Shown: positions 39,155 to 47,636 of the stretch, one piece after another
How positions within the stretch are numbered: the stretch's first letter is position 1
Layout of the letters: the number at the start of each line of letters is the position of its first letter
Source: an uncultured Oscillospiraceae bacterium
Lineage (GTDB): Bacteria; Bacillota; Clostridia; Oscillospirales; Acutalibacteraceae
Assembly: GCA_900543555.1 (NCBI GenBank)
Contig: UQRL01000001.1
Location: 62,001-126,000, forward strand
Length of the DNA stretch: 64,000 nt
Direction of reading: 5' to 3'
Translations under genes and position numbers: made by a program
Notes under the pieces: generated by a model
Told to the model about the DNA's origin: nothing
The model's input: the letters and a program-made list of their open reading frames with translations, nothing else
The model's database searches: none

Positions 39155-40489
39155 TTAAGCCAGCGAGCCCATGGGGTCCCAGGGCTCCAGCGGGATGGGC
39201 TCTTGAGAGAGCTCCTCCACCTGCTGGGCGGTGAGGTACTTCTTGTTCACCACCACCTGGTAGGTGTACTGGGTGAACCACTCGTCGCTCATCACATAGT
39301 AGCCGTTCTCACCGGCCTCTTTGCCCCAGCTGTTTTCCACACGCCAGCGGGTGGGCTTGCCGCTCTCATCCAGGTCCACGCCCTGGAACACCATGGCATG
39401 GGTCATTAGGCTCTCGCCATAGTCCAGCCGCTGGGCTTTGTCCATGGTAAAGTCCGTGCCGAAAAGCTCATCGGCCTTGATCGCCTCCAGATCCATCACG
39501 CCGCCCTCCCGCAGGGAGCACTGGCCCACATCGCAGCCGAACCACACGGGCTGGCCATCCTTCATTTGGGCAATGGCGGCGGCCTTCAGGTCCTCCACCG
39601 GCAGGTTCAGGTACTTGACGGGGCGGCCTTCCACCACATTGCCCAGGAACTTGACGGTGTAGGTTCTGTGGTAGGGCTTGTCGGCGGTGGGGGCATTGAT
39701 GAGGCTCACATACTGGGAGAGGTCCCAGCCGATGTACTTTTGGAAAAACTCCTTGCCGGTCAAGCCCTCGTCCCGGAGGAACTCCTTCTTCTTATTGCGC
39801 ACTTCCAGGGTGAAGGTCTTGGGTGGCTTGCCCAGGGCGATGCACAGCATGTTGTAGATGGTCTGCATCATCCCCTCCTTTTCGCCCCGCAGCTCCTCTA
39901 AGGCCTTGCCATTCTGGTGACCCGTACGCAGGGTGCAGGCGAACTCCCGCAGCTTGCGGGTCATGTAGCCGTTGATCTCCCGGGTGGCGGAGGAGCAGGC
40001 GGTCTCGGGCATGGCGTCCTTGGGCACCACGCCGTACTTCTCGATGAGGCTGCAGAACATATCCCACTGGCCGCCGTCGTTCAGGGGGGCCATGAGCAGG
40101 TGGGCCATCAGCCGCCCGCCGGTGGGCTCCTCCAAAGTCTCCAGGATGCTCTCCAGGAAGTAGTTGGCCTTCTCCAGCTTGTCATAGAACAGGGTGTAGT
40201 TCTGAGAAAGCTCGAAGGTATCCAGGTCCAGCTTCTTCATCACGGCAAAGCGCATGGTGTTCAGGGCGGCGAACATCCAGCAGCGGCCGCTCTGCTTCTG
40301 GTTGGTGATGTTTCCCTGTTCCAGGGAGACGGAAAACTGGTGGCGGTCCCGGCGGTAGACTGCGCCGTTGGTGGCGGCCTTTACCACGCCGTTGGTGGTG
40401 ACGGCCCGCATGGCCACCTGGTTGGCCCGGCCGGCATCGAAGGACTTCTCGTACGCGTCCAGCTGTTCTAATGTAAGGTTTTTCTCCAT
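39155..40489 (-). CDS. pepC: C1 family aminopeptidase (PepC/bleomycin hydrolase)
   Basis: Cytoplasmic papain-fold cysteine aminopeptidase, hexameric by family, that trims peptides. 444 residues. The catalytic triad is visible: Cys in QKQSGRCWMFAALN, His in MTHAMVFQG and Asn in VENSWGKE. The C-terminal self-compartment arm is present (WDPMGSLA). GAAAGGAATG lies before the ATG. Placed between murE and murF, an unusual insertion in the mur cluster, but peptide turnover and wall synthesis need not be linked. Confidence 0.95.
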   Translation of the reverse strand: MEKNLTLEQLDAYEKSFDAGRANQVAMRAVTTNGVVKAATNGAVYRRDRHQFSVSLEQGNITNQKQSGRCWMFAALNTMRFAVMKKLDLDTFELSQNYTLFYDKLEKANYFLESILETLEEPTGGRLMAHLLMAPLNDGGQWDMFCSLIEKYGVVPKDAMPETACSSATREINGYMTRKLREFACTLRTGHQNGKALEELRGEKEGMMQTIYNMLCIALGKPPKTFTLEVRNKKKEFLRDEGLTGKEFFQKYIGWDLSQYVSLINAPTADKPYHRTYTVKFLGNVVEGRPVKYLNLPVEDLKAAAIAQMKDGQPVWFGCDVGQCSLREGGVMDLEAIKADELFGTDFTMDKAQRLDYGESLMTHAMVFQGVDLDESGKPTRWRVENSWGKEAGENGYYVMSDEWFTQYTYQVVVNKKYLTAQQVEELSQEPIPLEPWDPMGSLA

Positions 40490-40604
40490 AGCCCATCCAT
40501 TCCTTTCTTTTTTCTATAATAATATAATAGCTCTGGTGCAGAGCGGGCCCCTAAGGGCCGTGCTCCTAATTTTCCTCCATGGCGGGGCCCGCCAACAGCC
40601 GCTT

Positions 40605-40823
40605 TCACAGGAAGGGGCTGCCCGGCCCGGCCAGTGGGACCTCCACGGTGCGCCGGAACACCCGCCCGGTGGTAATTTTCAGGCGGTCCCCCGCCTTTGC
40701 CACCCGGACCGGGACCCGCTTCCCCTTGTGGGACAGGACCAGCGCGGCGGGCCCATCCTCCAGGCAGACGCGCGACTGCCGGAGGGCCTCCAACACCTGG
40801 GGGACTACCTCCCGGAGGTTCAC
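40605..40823 (-). CDS. Small protein (72 residues) translationally coupled to murE
   Basis: GTG start at 40823 overlaps the murE stop (GTGA), a pattern of coupled genes. The sequence (NLREVVPQVLEALRQSRVCL onward, then GDRLKITTGRVFRRTVEVPL) has plausible helix and strand periodicity but no recognised family, and no signal or membrane segment. Could be noncoding; the overlap and even composition favour a real gene. Confidence 0.5.
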   Translation of the reverse strand: MNLREVVPQVLEALRQSRVCLEDGPAALVLSHKGKRVPVRVAKAGDRLKITTGRVFRRTVEVPLAGPGSPFL

Positions 40824-42298
40824 GGCGCTGCTTGGGGCTGGGGCGTCCCCATCTCCTTCAACAGCTCCCGGATGACCACCCGCTCGTCGAAGGGGCGCTT
40901 CTCCCCTTGGATCTCCTGGTAATCCTCGTGGCCCTTGCCCGCCAGGACGATGATATCCCCCTCCTGGGCGTTTTCCAAGCACCAGCGGATGGCTTCCCGC
41001 CGGTCGGGGATCTCCACATATTTGCCCTCTGTTTTGGCCATGCCCACCTTGATGTCGGCGATGATGTCCTTCACATCCTCAAAGCGGGAGTTGTCGGCGG
41101 TGAGGACGGACAGGTCCGCCAGCCTGCCGCTGACCTCTCCCATCTCATACCGGCGCACCTTGGGCCGGTTACCCCCCGCGCCGAACATACAGATGAGCCG
41201 CTTGGGGTGGTACTCCCGCAGGGTGGTGAGGATGTTCTCCATGCCCACCCCGTTGTGGGCGTAATCCAATAATAGGGTATAGCTGCCGGGGACAGGCACA
41301 GGCTCCACCCGGCCCTTGACCTTTACCGTGGAGAGGCCCTGCTTCATGGCCTCCACCGGGATGCCCAGCTCATGGCAGGCGCCAATGGCCGCCAAGGCGT
41401 TGTAAGCGTTGAACCGGCCGGGGATATCCACCTCGGCGGTGAAGTTCTCCTCGCCGGAGACCTCAAAGGCGATGCCCAAAAAGCCCGGCTTGTTCAGGTG
41501 GCGGCAGCCCGCCCCCCGCAGGTCTGCGGGCTTCTCAAAGCCAAAGGTCCTCACCTGGCAGGTGTGGCCTTGGAGGATGCCCTCCAGGCTGGGGTCATCC
41601 GCATTGAGCACACCGGTTTTGCACAGGGAGAACAGCCTTGCCTTGCTTTCCATATATTCCTGCATGTCCTTGTGCTCCACCCCGCCGATGTGGTCCTCCG
41701 AAAAGTTGGTGAACACCCCCACTGTAAAGGGGAAGCCGTAGACCCGCAGGTCCTTCAGGCCGATGGAGGAGGCCTCCATCACACAGTATTCGCACCCGGC
41801 GTCCGCCATGCGGCGCAGGTACATTTGGATGTCGTAGCTCATGGGGGTAGTGTTGTCGGTCTGGATCAGCTCCTCCCCCATAAGCACCCCTATGGTGCCG
41901 ATGACCCCGGTCTTGTGGCCGGCGGCCTCTAAAATAGAGCGGATCATATAGGCGGTGGTGGTCTTTCCCTTGGTTCCTGTCACGCCGATGACAGAGATGT
42001 CCCCCTCCGCCGGGTTGCCAAAGAAAGCGGCGCTCATCAGGGCCAGGGCCCTCCGGGTGTCCTCCACAAGAATCACCTGGGCCCCAGAAGCCTCCACCGG
42101 CTCCTGGGCAATGATGGCAGCCGCCCCGGCCGCCGCCGCGTTTGCGGCAAACTTGTGGCCGTCTACGGCAGAGCCCCGCAGGCACACAAAGGCGCACCCC
42201 GCTTTTGCCTTGCGGGAATCGTATACGATATCGGATATTTCCACATCCTTAAAACCCTCTGTAATCCCCAGAGGGGCCAGCAACTGGGCCAACTTCAT
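40820..42298 (-). CDS. murE: UDP-MurNAc-tripeptide synthetase (third-residue ligase)
   Basis: Adds the third amino acid, usually meso-diaminopimelate or Lys, to UDP-MurNAc-L-Ala-D-Glu. 492 residues from ATG 42298 with AAAGGAA upstream. It shows DSRKAKAGCAFVCLRGS, the P-loop VTGTKGKTTTAYM, TTPMSYDIQ, the SKARLF carbamoyl-Lys segment, and the C-terminal LLDYAHNGVGMEN and AGKGHEDYQ. The specificity motif that reads DNPR in mDAP enzymes is DNSR here, so mDAP is likely but with an altered residue. It is driven by a near-consensus promoter. Confidence 0.94.
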   Translation of the reverse strand: MKLAQLLAPLGITEGFKDVEISDIVYDSRKAKAGCAFVCLRGSAVDGHKFAANAAAAGAAAIIAQEPVEASGAQVILVEDTRRALALMSAAFFGNPAEGDISVIGVTGTKGKTTTAYMIRSILEAAGHKTGVIGTIGVLMGEELIQTDNTTPMSYDIQMYLRRMADAGCEYCVMEASSIGLKDLRVYGFPFTVGVFTNFSEDHIGGVEHKDMQEYMESKARLFSLCKTGVLNADDPSLEGILQGHTCQVRTFGFEKPADLRGAGCRHLNKPGFLGIAFEVSGEENFTAEVDIPGRFNAYNALAAIGACHELGIPVEAMKQGLSTVKVKGRVEPVPVPGSYTLLLDYAHNGVGMENILTTLREYHPKRLICMFGAGGNRPKVRRYEMGEVSGRLADLSVLTADNSRFEDVKDIIADIKVGMAKTEGKYVEIPDRREAIRWCLENAQEGDIIVLAGKGHEDYQEIQGEKRPFDERVVIRELLKEMGTPQPQAAP

Positions 42299-42357
42299 AG
42301 CAAGCACTTCCTTTCCCGGGAAAACACCCGGTCTCTGCGTAAAAAAAGCATGGGTTT

Positions 42358-42386
42358 ATCATACTCTTTTACCAAGTTATTGTCAA
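42358..42386 (-). promoter_or_regulatory. Promoter of murE
   Basis: On the minus strand TTGACA (42386-42381) and TATGAT (42363-42358), spacer 17 bases. Confidence 0.85.
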
Positions 42387-42428
42387 TAAAAATGCCGGTT
42401 TGCGCTGTTTTGTAGAATGTTAAATGGC

Positions 42429-42469
42429 TTTACATAGATTTTACATAACCCCCCTGTCGCACTTTACAT
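42429..42469 (+). promoter_or_regulatory. Pho-box-like direct repeats upstream of pstS
   Basis: TTTACAT occurs at 42429-42435, 42440-42446 and 42463-42469. The first two are 11 bases apart, one helical turn, and the third is 23 bases on. This matches the direct-repeat logic of PhoP/PhoB boxes (TTNACA repeats). The operon's own phoP-phoR pair would be the regulator. Confidence 0.75.
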
Positions 42470-42541
42470 TGCGTGTATATCATGTATGCCGTAAGGTAAG
42501 GAAAAAGGACATACCAAAAACTTAAAAGGAAGGTCATCACC

Positions 42542-43513
42542 ATGAAAAAAGTTCTTTCCACCATTTTGGCACTTACCCTGTGCGCCTCTATGCTGGCAGG
42601 CTGCGGCGGCAACGGCGGCAGCAGTTCCTCTGCCGCGGACAGCTCCGCTTCTGAGAGCAGCGCTTCCACCAGCAGCACCTCTTCCGAGAGCAGCGCTTCT
42701 GAGAGCGGCTCCTCCTCCGAGGCCTCTGCCGAGGGCACTTCCGCTTCCGGCCCCATCACTGTGGTCTCCCGTGAGGATGGCTCTGGCACCCGCGGCGCCT
42801 TTGTGGAGCTGATTGGCGTTGTGGACGAGGAAGACAACGACATGACCACCGTGGACGCTGAAATCTCCAACTCCACCGAGGTTGTGATCCAGTCTGTGGC
42901 CGGCAACACCGGCGCCATCGGCTACATCTCCCTGGGTTCTCTGGACGACACCGTGAAGGGTGTGAACATCGACGGCGTGGAGCCCACCGCTGAGAACATT
43001 GAGAACGGCAGCTACACCGTGTCCCGTCCCTTCAACGTGGCCACCAAGGGCGAACTGACCAACGAGGCCGCTCAGGACTTTATGAACTACATCATGAGCG
43101 AAGAGGGCCAGGCCATTGTGGCGGAAGACTACATCCCTGTGTCCGGCGTAGAGCCCTTTGAGAGCAACGGCGCCACCGGCTCTGTCACTGTGTCCGGCTC
43201 CTCCTCCGTTTCTCCCCTGATGCAGAAGCTGATTGAGGGCTACAACACCGTCAACCCCGACGTTTCCATCGAGCTGCAGACCAATGACTCCACCACCGGC
43301 ATGACCAACACCATCGACGGCATGTGCGACATCGGCATGGCCTCCCGCGAACTGAAGCAGGAAGAGCTGGACGCCGGCCTGGTGAACACTGTCATTGCCA
43401 CTGACGGCATCGCCATCATCGTCAACAACGAGTCCCCCATCACCGACCTGACCACCGAGCAGGTGCGGGACATCTATCTGGGCAACATCACCGATTGGTC
43501 CGAGATCGGCTAA
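42542..43513 (+). CDS. pstS: Phosphate-binding lipoprotein PstS, circularly permuted
   Basis: High-affinity phosphate receptor of the Pst ABC transporter, anchored outside the membrane. 323 residues: signal peptide with lipobox LAGC (Cys21) and a Ser-rich linker (about 24-69). The half that is normally C-terminal then comes first, from GPITVVSREDGSGTRGAF at residue 70 through SRPFNVATKGE and the VAEDYIPV segment near 200. The half that is normally N-terminal follows (GSVTVSGSSSVSPL near 213), and the protein ends at DLTTEQVRDIYLG and ITDWSEIG. The phosphate loops of both lobes are present. AAAGGAAGG precedes the ATG. Confidence 0.93.
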   Translation: MKKVLSTILALTLCASMLAGCGGNGGSSSSAADSSASESSASTSSTSSESSASESGSSSEASAEGTSASGPITVVSREDGSGTRGAFVELIGVVDEEDNDMTTVDAEISNSTEVVIQSVAGNTGAIGYISLGSLDDTVKGVNIDGVEPTAENIENGSYTVSRPFNVATKGELTNEAAQDFMNYIMSEEGQAIVAEDYIPVSGVEPFESNGATGSVTVSGSSSVSPLMQKLIEGYNTVNPDVSIELQTNDSTTGMTNTIDGMCDIGMASRELKQEELDAGLVNTVIATDGIAIIVNNESPITDLTTEQVRDIYLGNITDWSEIG

Positions 43514-43537
43514 ACCCGAAACATCGCAGAACACATG

Positions 43538-43565
43538 AAAGGGCTGTAACCTTACAGCCCTTTTT
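43538..43565 (+). terminator. Intrinsic terminator-like hairpin between pstS and pstC
   Basis: AAAGGGCTGTAA (43538-43549) pairs with TTACAGCCCTTT (43552-43563) and ends in five T. Partial termination would give more PstS than membrane subunits. Confidence 0.8.
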
Positions 43566-43589
43566 CTGTAGGAGGGCAGTGAATATTCT

Positions 43590-44474
43590 ATGAACAAAAA
43601 AAGCAAAACACATCGCGGCGGGCAGCTGCGTGAAAACGTGATGCAGGTGGTCTTTTTAATCGCCGCTTGCATCTCCATCCTGGCCGTGGCGCTGATCTGC
43701 ATTTACCTGTTTGCCAACGGCATCCCCGCCATCGCGGAAATCGGCCCCTTCCAGTTTTTGCTGGGCACCGACTGGCGGCCCAACGCCGACCACTACGGCA
43801 TCTTCCCCATGATCCTGGGCAGCATTTATGTCACCGCCGGCGCCATCATCGTGGGGGTTCCCCTGGGGCTGCTGGCCGCCATCTTCATGGCCAAATTCTG
43901 TCCCGCCCCCTTGTACAAGGTCTTAAAGCCCGCAGTGGACCTGCTGGCGGGCATCCCTTCTATCGTGTACGGATTCTTTGGCCTGATGGTGATTGTCCCG
44001 CTGATGCAAAAAGTGTTCCCCAACACCAGCGGCAAGAGCATCCTTACCGCCTCCATCCTTTTAGGCATTATGATCCTTCCTACGATTATAGGCGTTTCTG
44101 AAAGCGCCATCCGCGCCGTGCCCGACAGCTACTATGAGGGCGCCCTGGCCCTGGGCGCCAGCCACGAGCGCAGCGTGTTCTTTGTCACGGTGCCCGCCGC
44201 TAAAAGCGGCATCATGGCCGGCATTATCCTGGGCGTGGGACGGGCCATCGGCGAGACTATGGCTGTCATTATGATTGCCGGCAACCAGCCCCGCATCCCC
44301 GACAGCCTCTTGGACGGTGTGCGCACCCTGACCGGCAACATTGTCACGGAGATGGGCTATGCCACCGGCCTGCACCGGGAGGCCCTCATCGCCACCGGCG
44401 TGGTGCTGTTTGTGTTCATCCTCATCATCAACCTGCTGTTTTCCATCATCAAGCGGAAGGAGAGCAAAGCGTGA
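43590..44474 (+). CDS. pstC: Phosphate ABC transporter permease PstC
   Basis: Inner-membrane permease of 294 residues. An N-terminal helix (VVFLIAACISILAVALICIY) is followed by the MetI-like domain with about five helices. The EAA loop that contacts PstB is seen in YYEGALALGASHERSVFFVTV, and GRAIGETMAVIMIAG is the PstC signature. TAGGAGG precedes the ATG. The stop overlaps the GTG of pstA. Confidence 0.96.
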   Translation: MNKKSKTHRGGQLRENVMQVVFLIAACISILAVALICIYLFANGIPAIAEIGPFQFLLGTDWRPNADHYGIFPMILGSIYVTAGAIIVGVPLGLLAAIFMAKFCPAPLYKVLKPAVDLLAGIPSIVYGFFGLMVIVPLMQKVFPNTSGKSILTASILLGIMILPTIIGVSESAIRAVPDSYYEGALALGASHERSVFFVTVPAAKSGIMAGIILGVGRAIGETMAVIMIAGNQPRIPDSLLDGVRTLTGNIVTEMGYATGLHREALIATGVVLFVFILIINLLFSIIKRKESKA

Positions 44475-45385
44475 GCGATATGGCTGAAAATATGAAACAA
44501 GTGAAATCTACAGAGAACATCGTAGCGGTGAACAAGCCCACCCTGCAGCAAGCCATCAAACAGTATAAGAAGTCTCCCTTCTCCCTGTTTCTGCGGGTAA
44601 TCGTCACCATGGCGGCTTTCATCACTGTGGCGGTTCTGCTGTTCCTGGTAGCGTACATTGTGGTAATGGGCGTGCCCAACCTGCGGCCTTCCCTGTTTGA
44701 GCTGAAGTTCACCAGCGAGAACGCCTCCCTGCTGCCCGCCCTGATCAACACGGTGATTATGACGCTCATGTCCCTGATTGTGGCGGTGCCCATCGGCATT
44801 TTCTCCGCCATTTACCTGGTGGAGTACGCCAAGCGGGGCAACAAGCTGGTGGGTGTGGTGCGCATCACCGCCGAGACCCTCTCCGGCATTCCCTCCATCG
44901 TGTACGGCCTGTTCGGCTTCCTGTTCTTCGGCGTCTCCTTTGGCTGGGGCTACTCCATGCTGGGCGGCGCTTTGACCATGGCCATTATGATTCTGCCCCT
45001 GATTATGCGCACCACCGAGGAAGCCCTGATGAGTGTGCCTGACTCCTTCCGGGAGGGCAGCTTCGGCCTGGGCGCCGGCAAACTGCGCACGGTGTTCCGT
45101 ATCATCCTGCCCAGCGCCATGCCCGGCATCCTCTCCGGCATCATTCTGGGCATCGGCCGCATTGTAGGCGAGACCGCCGCCCTGATGTTCACCTCTGGTT
45201 CGGTGGCGGACGTTGCCCTGAACCCCATGGACTCCGGCCGGACTTTGGCGGTGCACATGTACAACCTCCTCAACGAGGGCCTGGCCCGCGAGGCCGCCTA
45301 CGCCACCGCGGTGGTGCTGCTGGTGCTGGTCATCGGCATCAACGCCCTGTCCTCCTTTGTGGCGAAAAAATTCACCAAGGCGTAA
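44471..45385 (+). CDS. pstA: Phosphate ABC transporter permease PstA
   Basis: Second permease, 304 residues. GTG start at 44471 overlapping the pstC stop (GTGA), with AAGGAGAG upstream. First helix VTMAAFITVAVLLFLVAYIV, then the MetI-type domain. The EAA loop is in SFREGSFGLGAGKLRTVFRI, and GRIVGETAALMFTSG is the PstA signature. It forms a heterodimer with PstC. Confidence 0.96.
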   Translation: MSDMAENMKQVKSTENIVAVNKPTLQQAIKQYKKSPFSLFLRVIVTMAAFITVAVLLFLVAYIVVMGVPNLRPSLFELKFTSENASLLPALINTVIMTLMSLIVAVPIGIFSAIYLVEYAKRGNKLVGVVRITAETLSGIPSIVYGLFGFLFFGVSFGWGYSMLGGALTMAIMILPLIMRTTEEALMSVPDSFREGSFGLGAGKLRTVFRIILPSAMPGILSGIILGIGRIVGETAALMFTSGSVADVALNPMDSGRTLAVHMYNLLNEGLAREAAYATAVVLLVLVIGINALSSFVAKKFTKA

Positions 45386-45453
45386 TCACACGGAAACGCG
45401 GGCGCACCCTGTGCCGCCCTGTATGATGAACTAATGGAATGGATGGTTTTCTT

Positions 45454-46203
45454 ATGGATAAAATCACAGTAAAAGACCTGGACCTGTACTATGGCGACTT
45501 TAAGGCCCTGAAAACAGTGAACATGAATATCGCCCCCAACGAGGTAACGGCTTTTATCGGACCCTCTGGCTGCGGCAAATCCACCCTGCTCAAGTCTTTA
45601 AACCGCATGAACGACCTGGTGGAGGGCTGCAAGATCACCGGCGAGATCCTTCTGGATGGAGAGGACATTTACGGCAACATCGACGTCAACCAGCTGCGCA
45701 AGCGGGTGGGCATGGTGTTCCAGAAGCCCAACCCCTTCCCCATGAGCGTGTACGACAACATCGCCTATGGCCCCCGCACCCACGGCATCCGCTCCAAGGT
45801 GAAGCTGGATGAAATTGTGGAGAAGTCCCTGCGGGGCGCGGCCATCTGGGACGAGCTGAAGGACCGGCTGAAGAAAAGCGCCCTGGGCCTTTCCGGCGGC
45901 CAGCAGCAGCGCCTGTGCATTGCCCGGGCCCTGGCGGTGGAGCCGGAGGTGCTGCTGATGGACGAGCCCACCTCTGCTTTGGACCCCATCTCCACCTCCA
46001 AGATCGAAGATCTTGCAATGGAGTTGAAATCGGACTATACTATCGTTATCGTGACGCATAACATGCAGCAGGCGGCGCGTATCTCTGATAAGACCGCGTT
46101 TTTCCTGCTGGGCGAGCTGGTGGAGTTCGGCCCCACCGAGACCGTGTTCTCCATGCCCAAGGACAAGCGCACGGAAGACTACATCACGGGCCGGTTCGGC
46201 TGA
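45454..46203 (+). CDS. pstB: Phosphate ABC transporter ATP-binding protein PstB
   Basis: ATPase subunit, 249 residues from ATG 45454; an in-frame ATG five codons earlier (45439) is possible, but [15 protein letters not shown] is the usual start. Walker A is GPSGCGKST, followed by the Q-loop in [15 protein letters not shown]. The signature is LSGGQQQR, Walker [14 protein letters not shown], and the switch His is in [12 protein letters not shown] 68-base gap separates it from pstA. Confidence 0.97.
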   Translation: MDKITVKDLDLYYGDFKALKTVNMNIAPNEVTAFIGPSGCGKSTLLKSLNRMNDLVEGCKITGEILLDGEDIYGNIDVNQLRKRVGMVFQKPNPFPMSVYDNIAYGPRTHGIRSKVKLDEIVEKSLRGAAIWDELKDRLKKSALGLSGGQQQRLCIARALAVEPEVLLMDEPTSALDPISTSKIEDLAMELKSDYTIVIVTHNMQQAARISDKTAFFLLGELVEFGPTETVFSMPKDKRTEDYITGRFG

Positions 46204-46226
46204 TACAGAAAGGAACGAGCGGGAAT

Positions 46227-46874
46227 ATGAGAACGAAATTTGACGAGCAGCTGGAGCAGCTCAATGTGGCCCTGATCACCACTGGCGCCCTGTGCGAGGA
46301 CGCTATCTCCACGGTGGCCAAGGCCCTGCTGGAAAACGACATGGAGCTGGCCAAAAAGGTAAAGCCCATCGAGCTGGAGATTGACCAAAAAGAGCGGGAG
46401 ATTGAAAGTCTGTGCATGCGGCTGCTCTTGCAGCAGCAGCCCGTGGCCGGCGACCTGCGGCAGATCTCCTCGGCGCTGAAGATGATTACCGACCTGGAGC
46501 GCATTGGGGACCAGACCTCTGACATCGCGGAGCTGCTGCCCTACCTGCAGAAGGGGGACATTTCCTTCAGCAAGGTGCATATCAAGGAGATGGCAGAGTC
46601 CACCATCAAGATGGTCACCGACGCCATCGACTCCTTTGTCCGCCAAGACCTGCCCCTGGCCCACCAGGTGATGCAGTATGACAATGTGGTGGACGAACTC
46701 TTCAACAAAGTCAAGATGGAGCTGATCCATCTGATTGCGGAAAACCGCCAGAGCGGCGAGTTCTGCATTGACCTGCTGATGGTGGCCAAGTACTTCGAGC
46801 GCATTGGGGACCACGCGGTGAACGTGGCCGAATGGGTGCAGTACTCCCTCACTGGCAAAAAGGAGAGCGCTTGA
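46227..46874 (+). CDS. phoU: Phosphate signalling protein PhoU
   Basis: 215 residues forming two three-helix bundles. Metal-cluster motifs of the E/DxxxD type are seen in TDLERIGDQTSDIAEL and AKYFERIGDHAVNVAEW. It links Pst transporter state to the PhoR kinase, keeping the regulon off when phosphate is ample. GAAAGGAA precedes the ATG, 23 bases after pstB. Confidence 0.96.
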   Translation: MRTKFDEQLEQLNVALITTGALCEDAISTVAKALLENDMELAKKVKPIELEIDQKEREIESLCMRLLLQQQPVAGDLRQISSALKMITDLERIGDQTSDIAELLPYLQKGDISFSKVHIKEMAESTIKMVTDAIDSFVRQDLPLAHQVMQYDNVVDELFNKVKMELIHLIAENRQSGEFCIDLLMVAKYFERIGDHAVNVAEWVQYSLTGKKESA

Positions 46875-46924
46875 AAGGATCCCTCTGAGAAAGGACGGTC
46901 CGGCCCTGGGGGCCGGGAAAAGCT

Positions 46925-47602
46925 ATGATCTATTTTTTGGAAGATGACAACAGCATCCGCGAACTGGTGGTCTACACCATGAACTCCACCGGCTTTGAGG
47001 CCGTCGGCTTTTCCAAGCCTTCGGAGTTCTGGGCCGCTATGGAGAAGGAAACCCCCAGCCTGATTCTGCTGGATATTATGCTGCCCGAGGAGGACGGCCT
47101 GCAGATTTTGAAGCGCCTGCGGGCAGACCCATCCACCAAAAAGCTGCCGGTGATGATGCTTACCGCAAAGGACAGCGAATATGACAAGGTGCTGGGGCTG
47201 GACAGCGGCGCCGACGACTATGTTCCAAAGCCCTTTGGCATGATGGAGCTGATGGCCCGCGTAAAGGCGCTGCTGCGCCGGGCCGGGCCGCAAGAGACAG
47301 GGGAAAAAGAGTACACCCTGGGCAAGCTGTACGTCTCTCCCTCCCGCCACCTGGTAAGGGTGGACGGGAAGGAAGTCTCCCTAACCCTGAAGGAATTTGA
47401 GCTTTTGTGCTTTCTTTTGGAAAACGACGGCATGGTGCTCACCCGGGACAAGATCCTGGCCCGCATCTGGGGCTATGACTTTGACGGGGAAACCCGCACT
47501 GTGGACGTGCATGTGCGCACCCTGCGCCAGAAGCTGGGAGAGTGCTGCCCTCTGATTGAGACCGTGCGGGGTGTGGGCTATAAGATCGACCGGCGGGAGT
47601 GA
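46925..47602 (+). CDS. phoP: Phosphate regulon response regulator (OmpR/PhoB class)
   Basis: 225 residues. Receiver domain with the acidic pair in YFLEDDNSIREL, the phospho-acceptor Asp in LILLDIMLPEEDGL, Thr in MLTAKDSE and Lys in DDYVPKPFG. The C-terminal winged helix has VSLTLKEFELLCFLL and VDVHVRTLRQKLGE. Expected to bind the TTTACAT repeats before pstS. Position after phoU and before a PhoR-type kinase supports the assignment. Confidence 0.94.
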   Translation: MIYFLEDDNSIRELVVYTMNSTGFEAVGFSKPSEFWAAMEKETPSLILLDIMLPEEDGLQILKRLRADPSTKKLPVMMLTAKDSEYDKVLGLDSGADDYVPKPFGMMELMARVKALLRRAGPQETGEKEYTLGKLYVSPSRHLVRVDGKEVSLTLKEFELLCFLLENDGMVLTRDKILARIWGYDFDGETRTVDVHVRTLRQKLGECCPLIETVRGVGYKIDRRE

Positions 47603-47636
47603 GGCCCGCGCGCCGCAAGAAAGGAACTGACCACCT

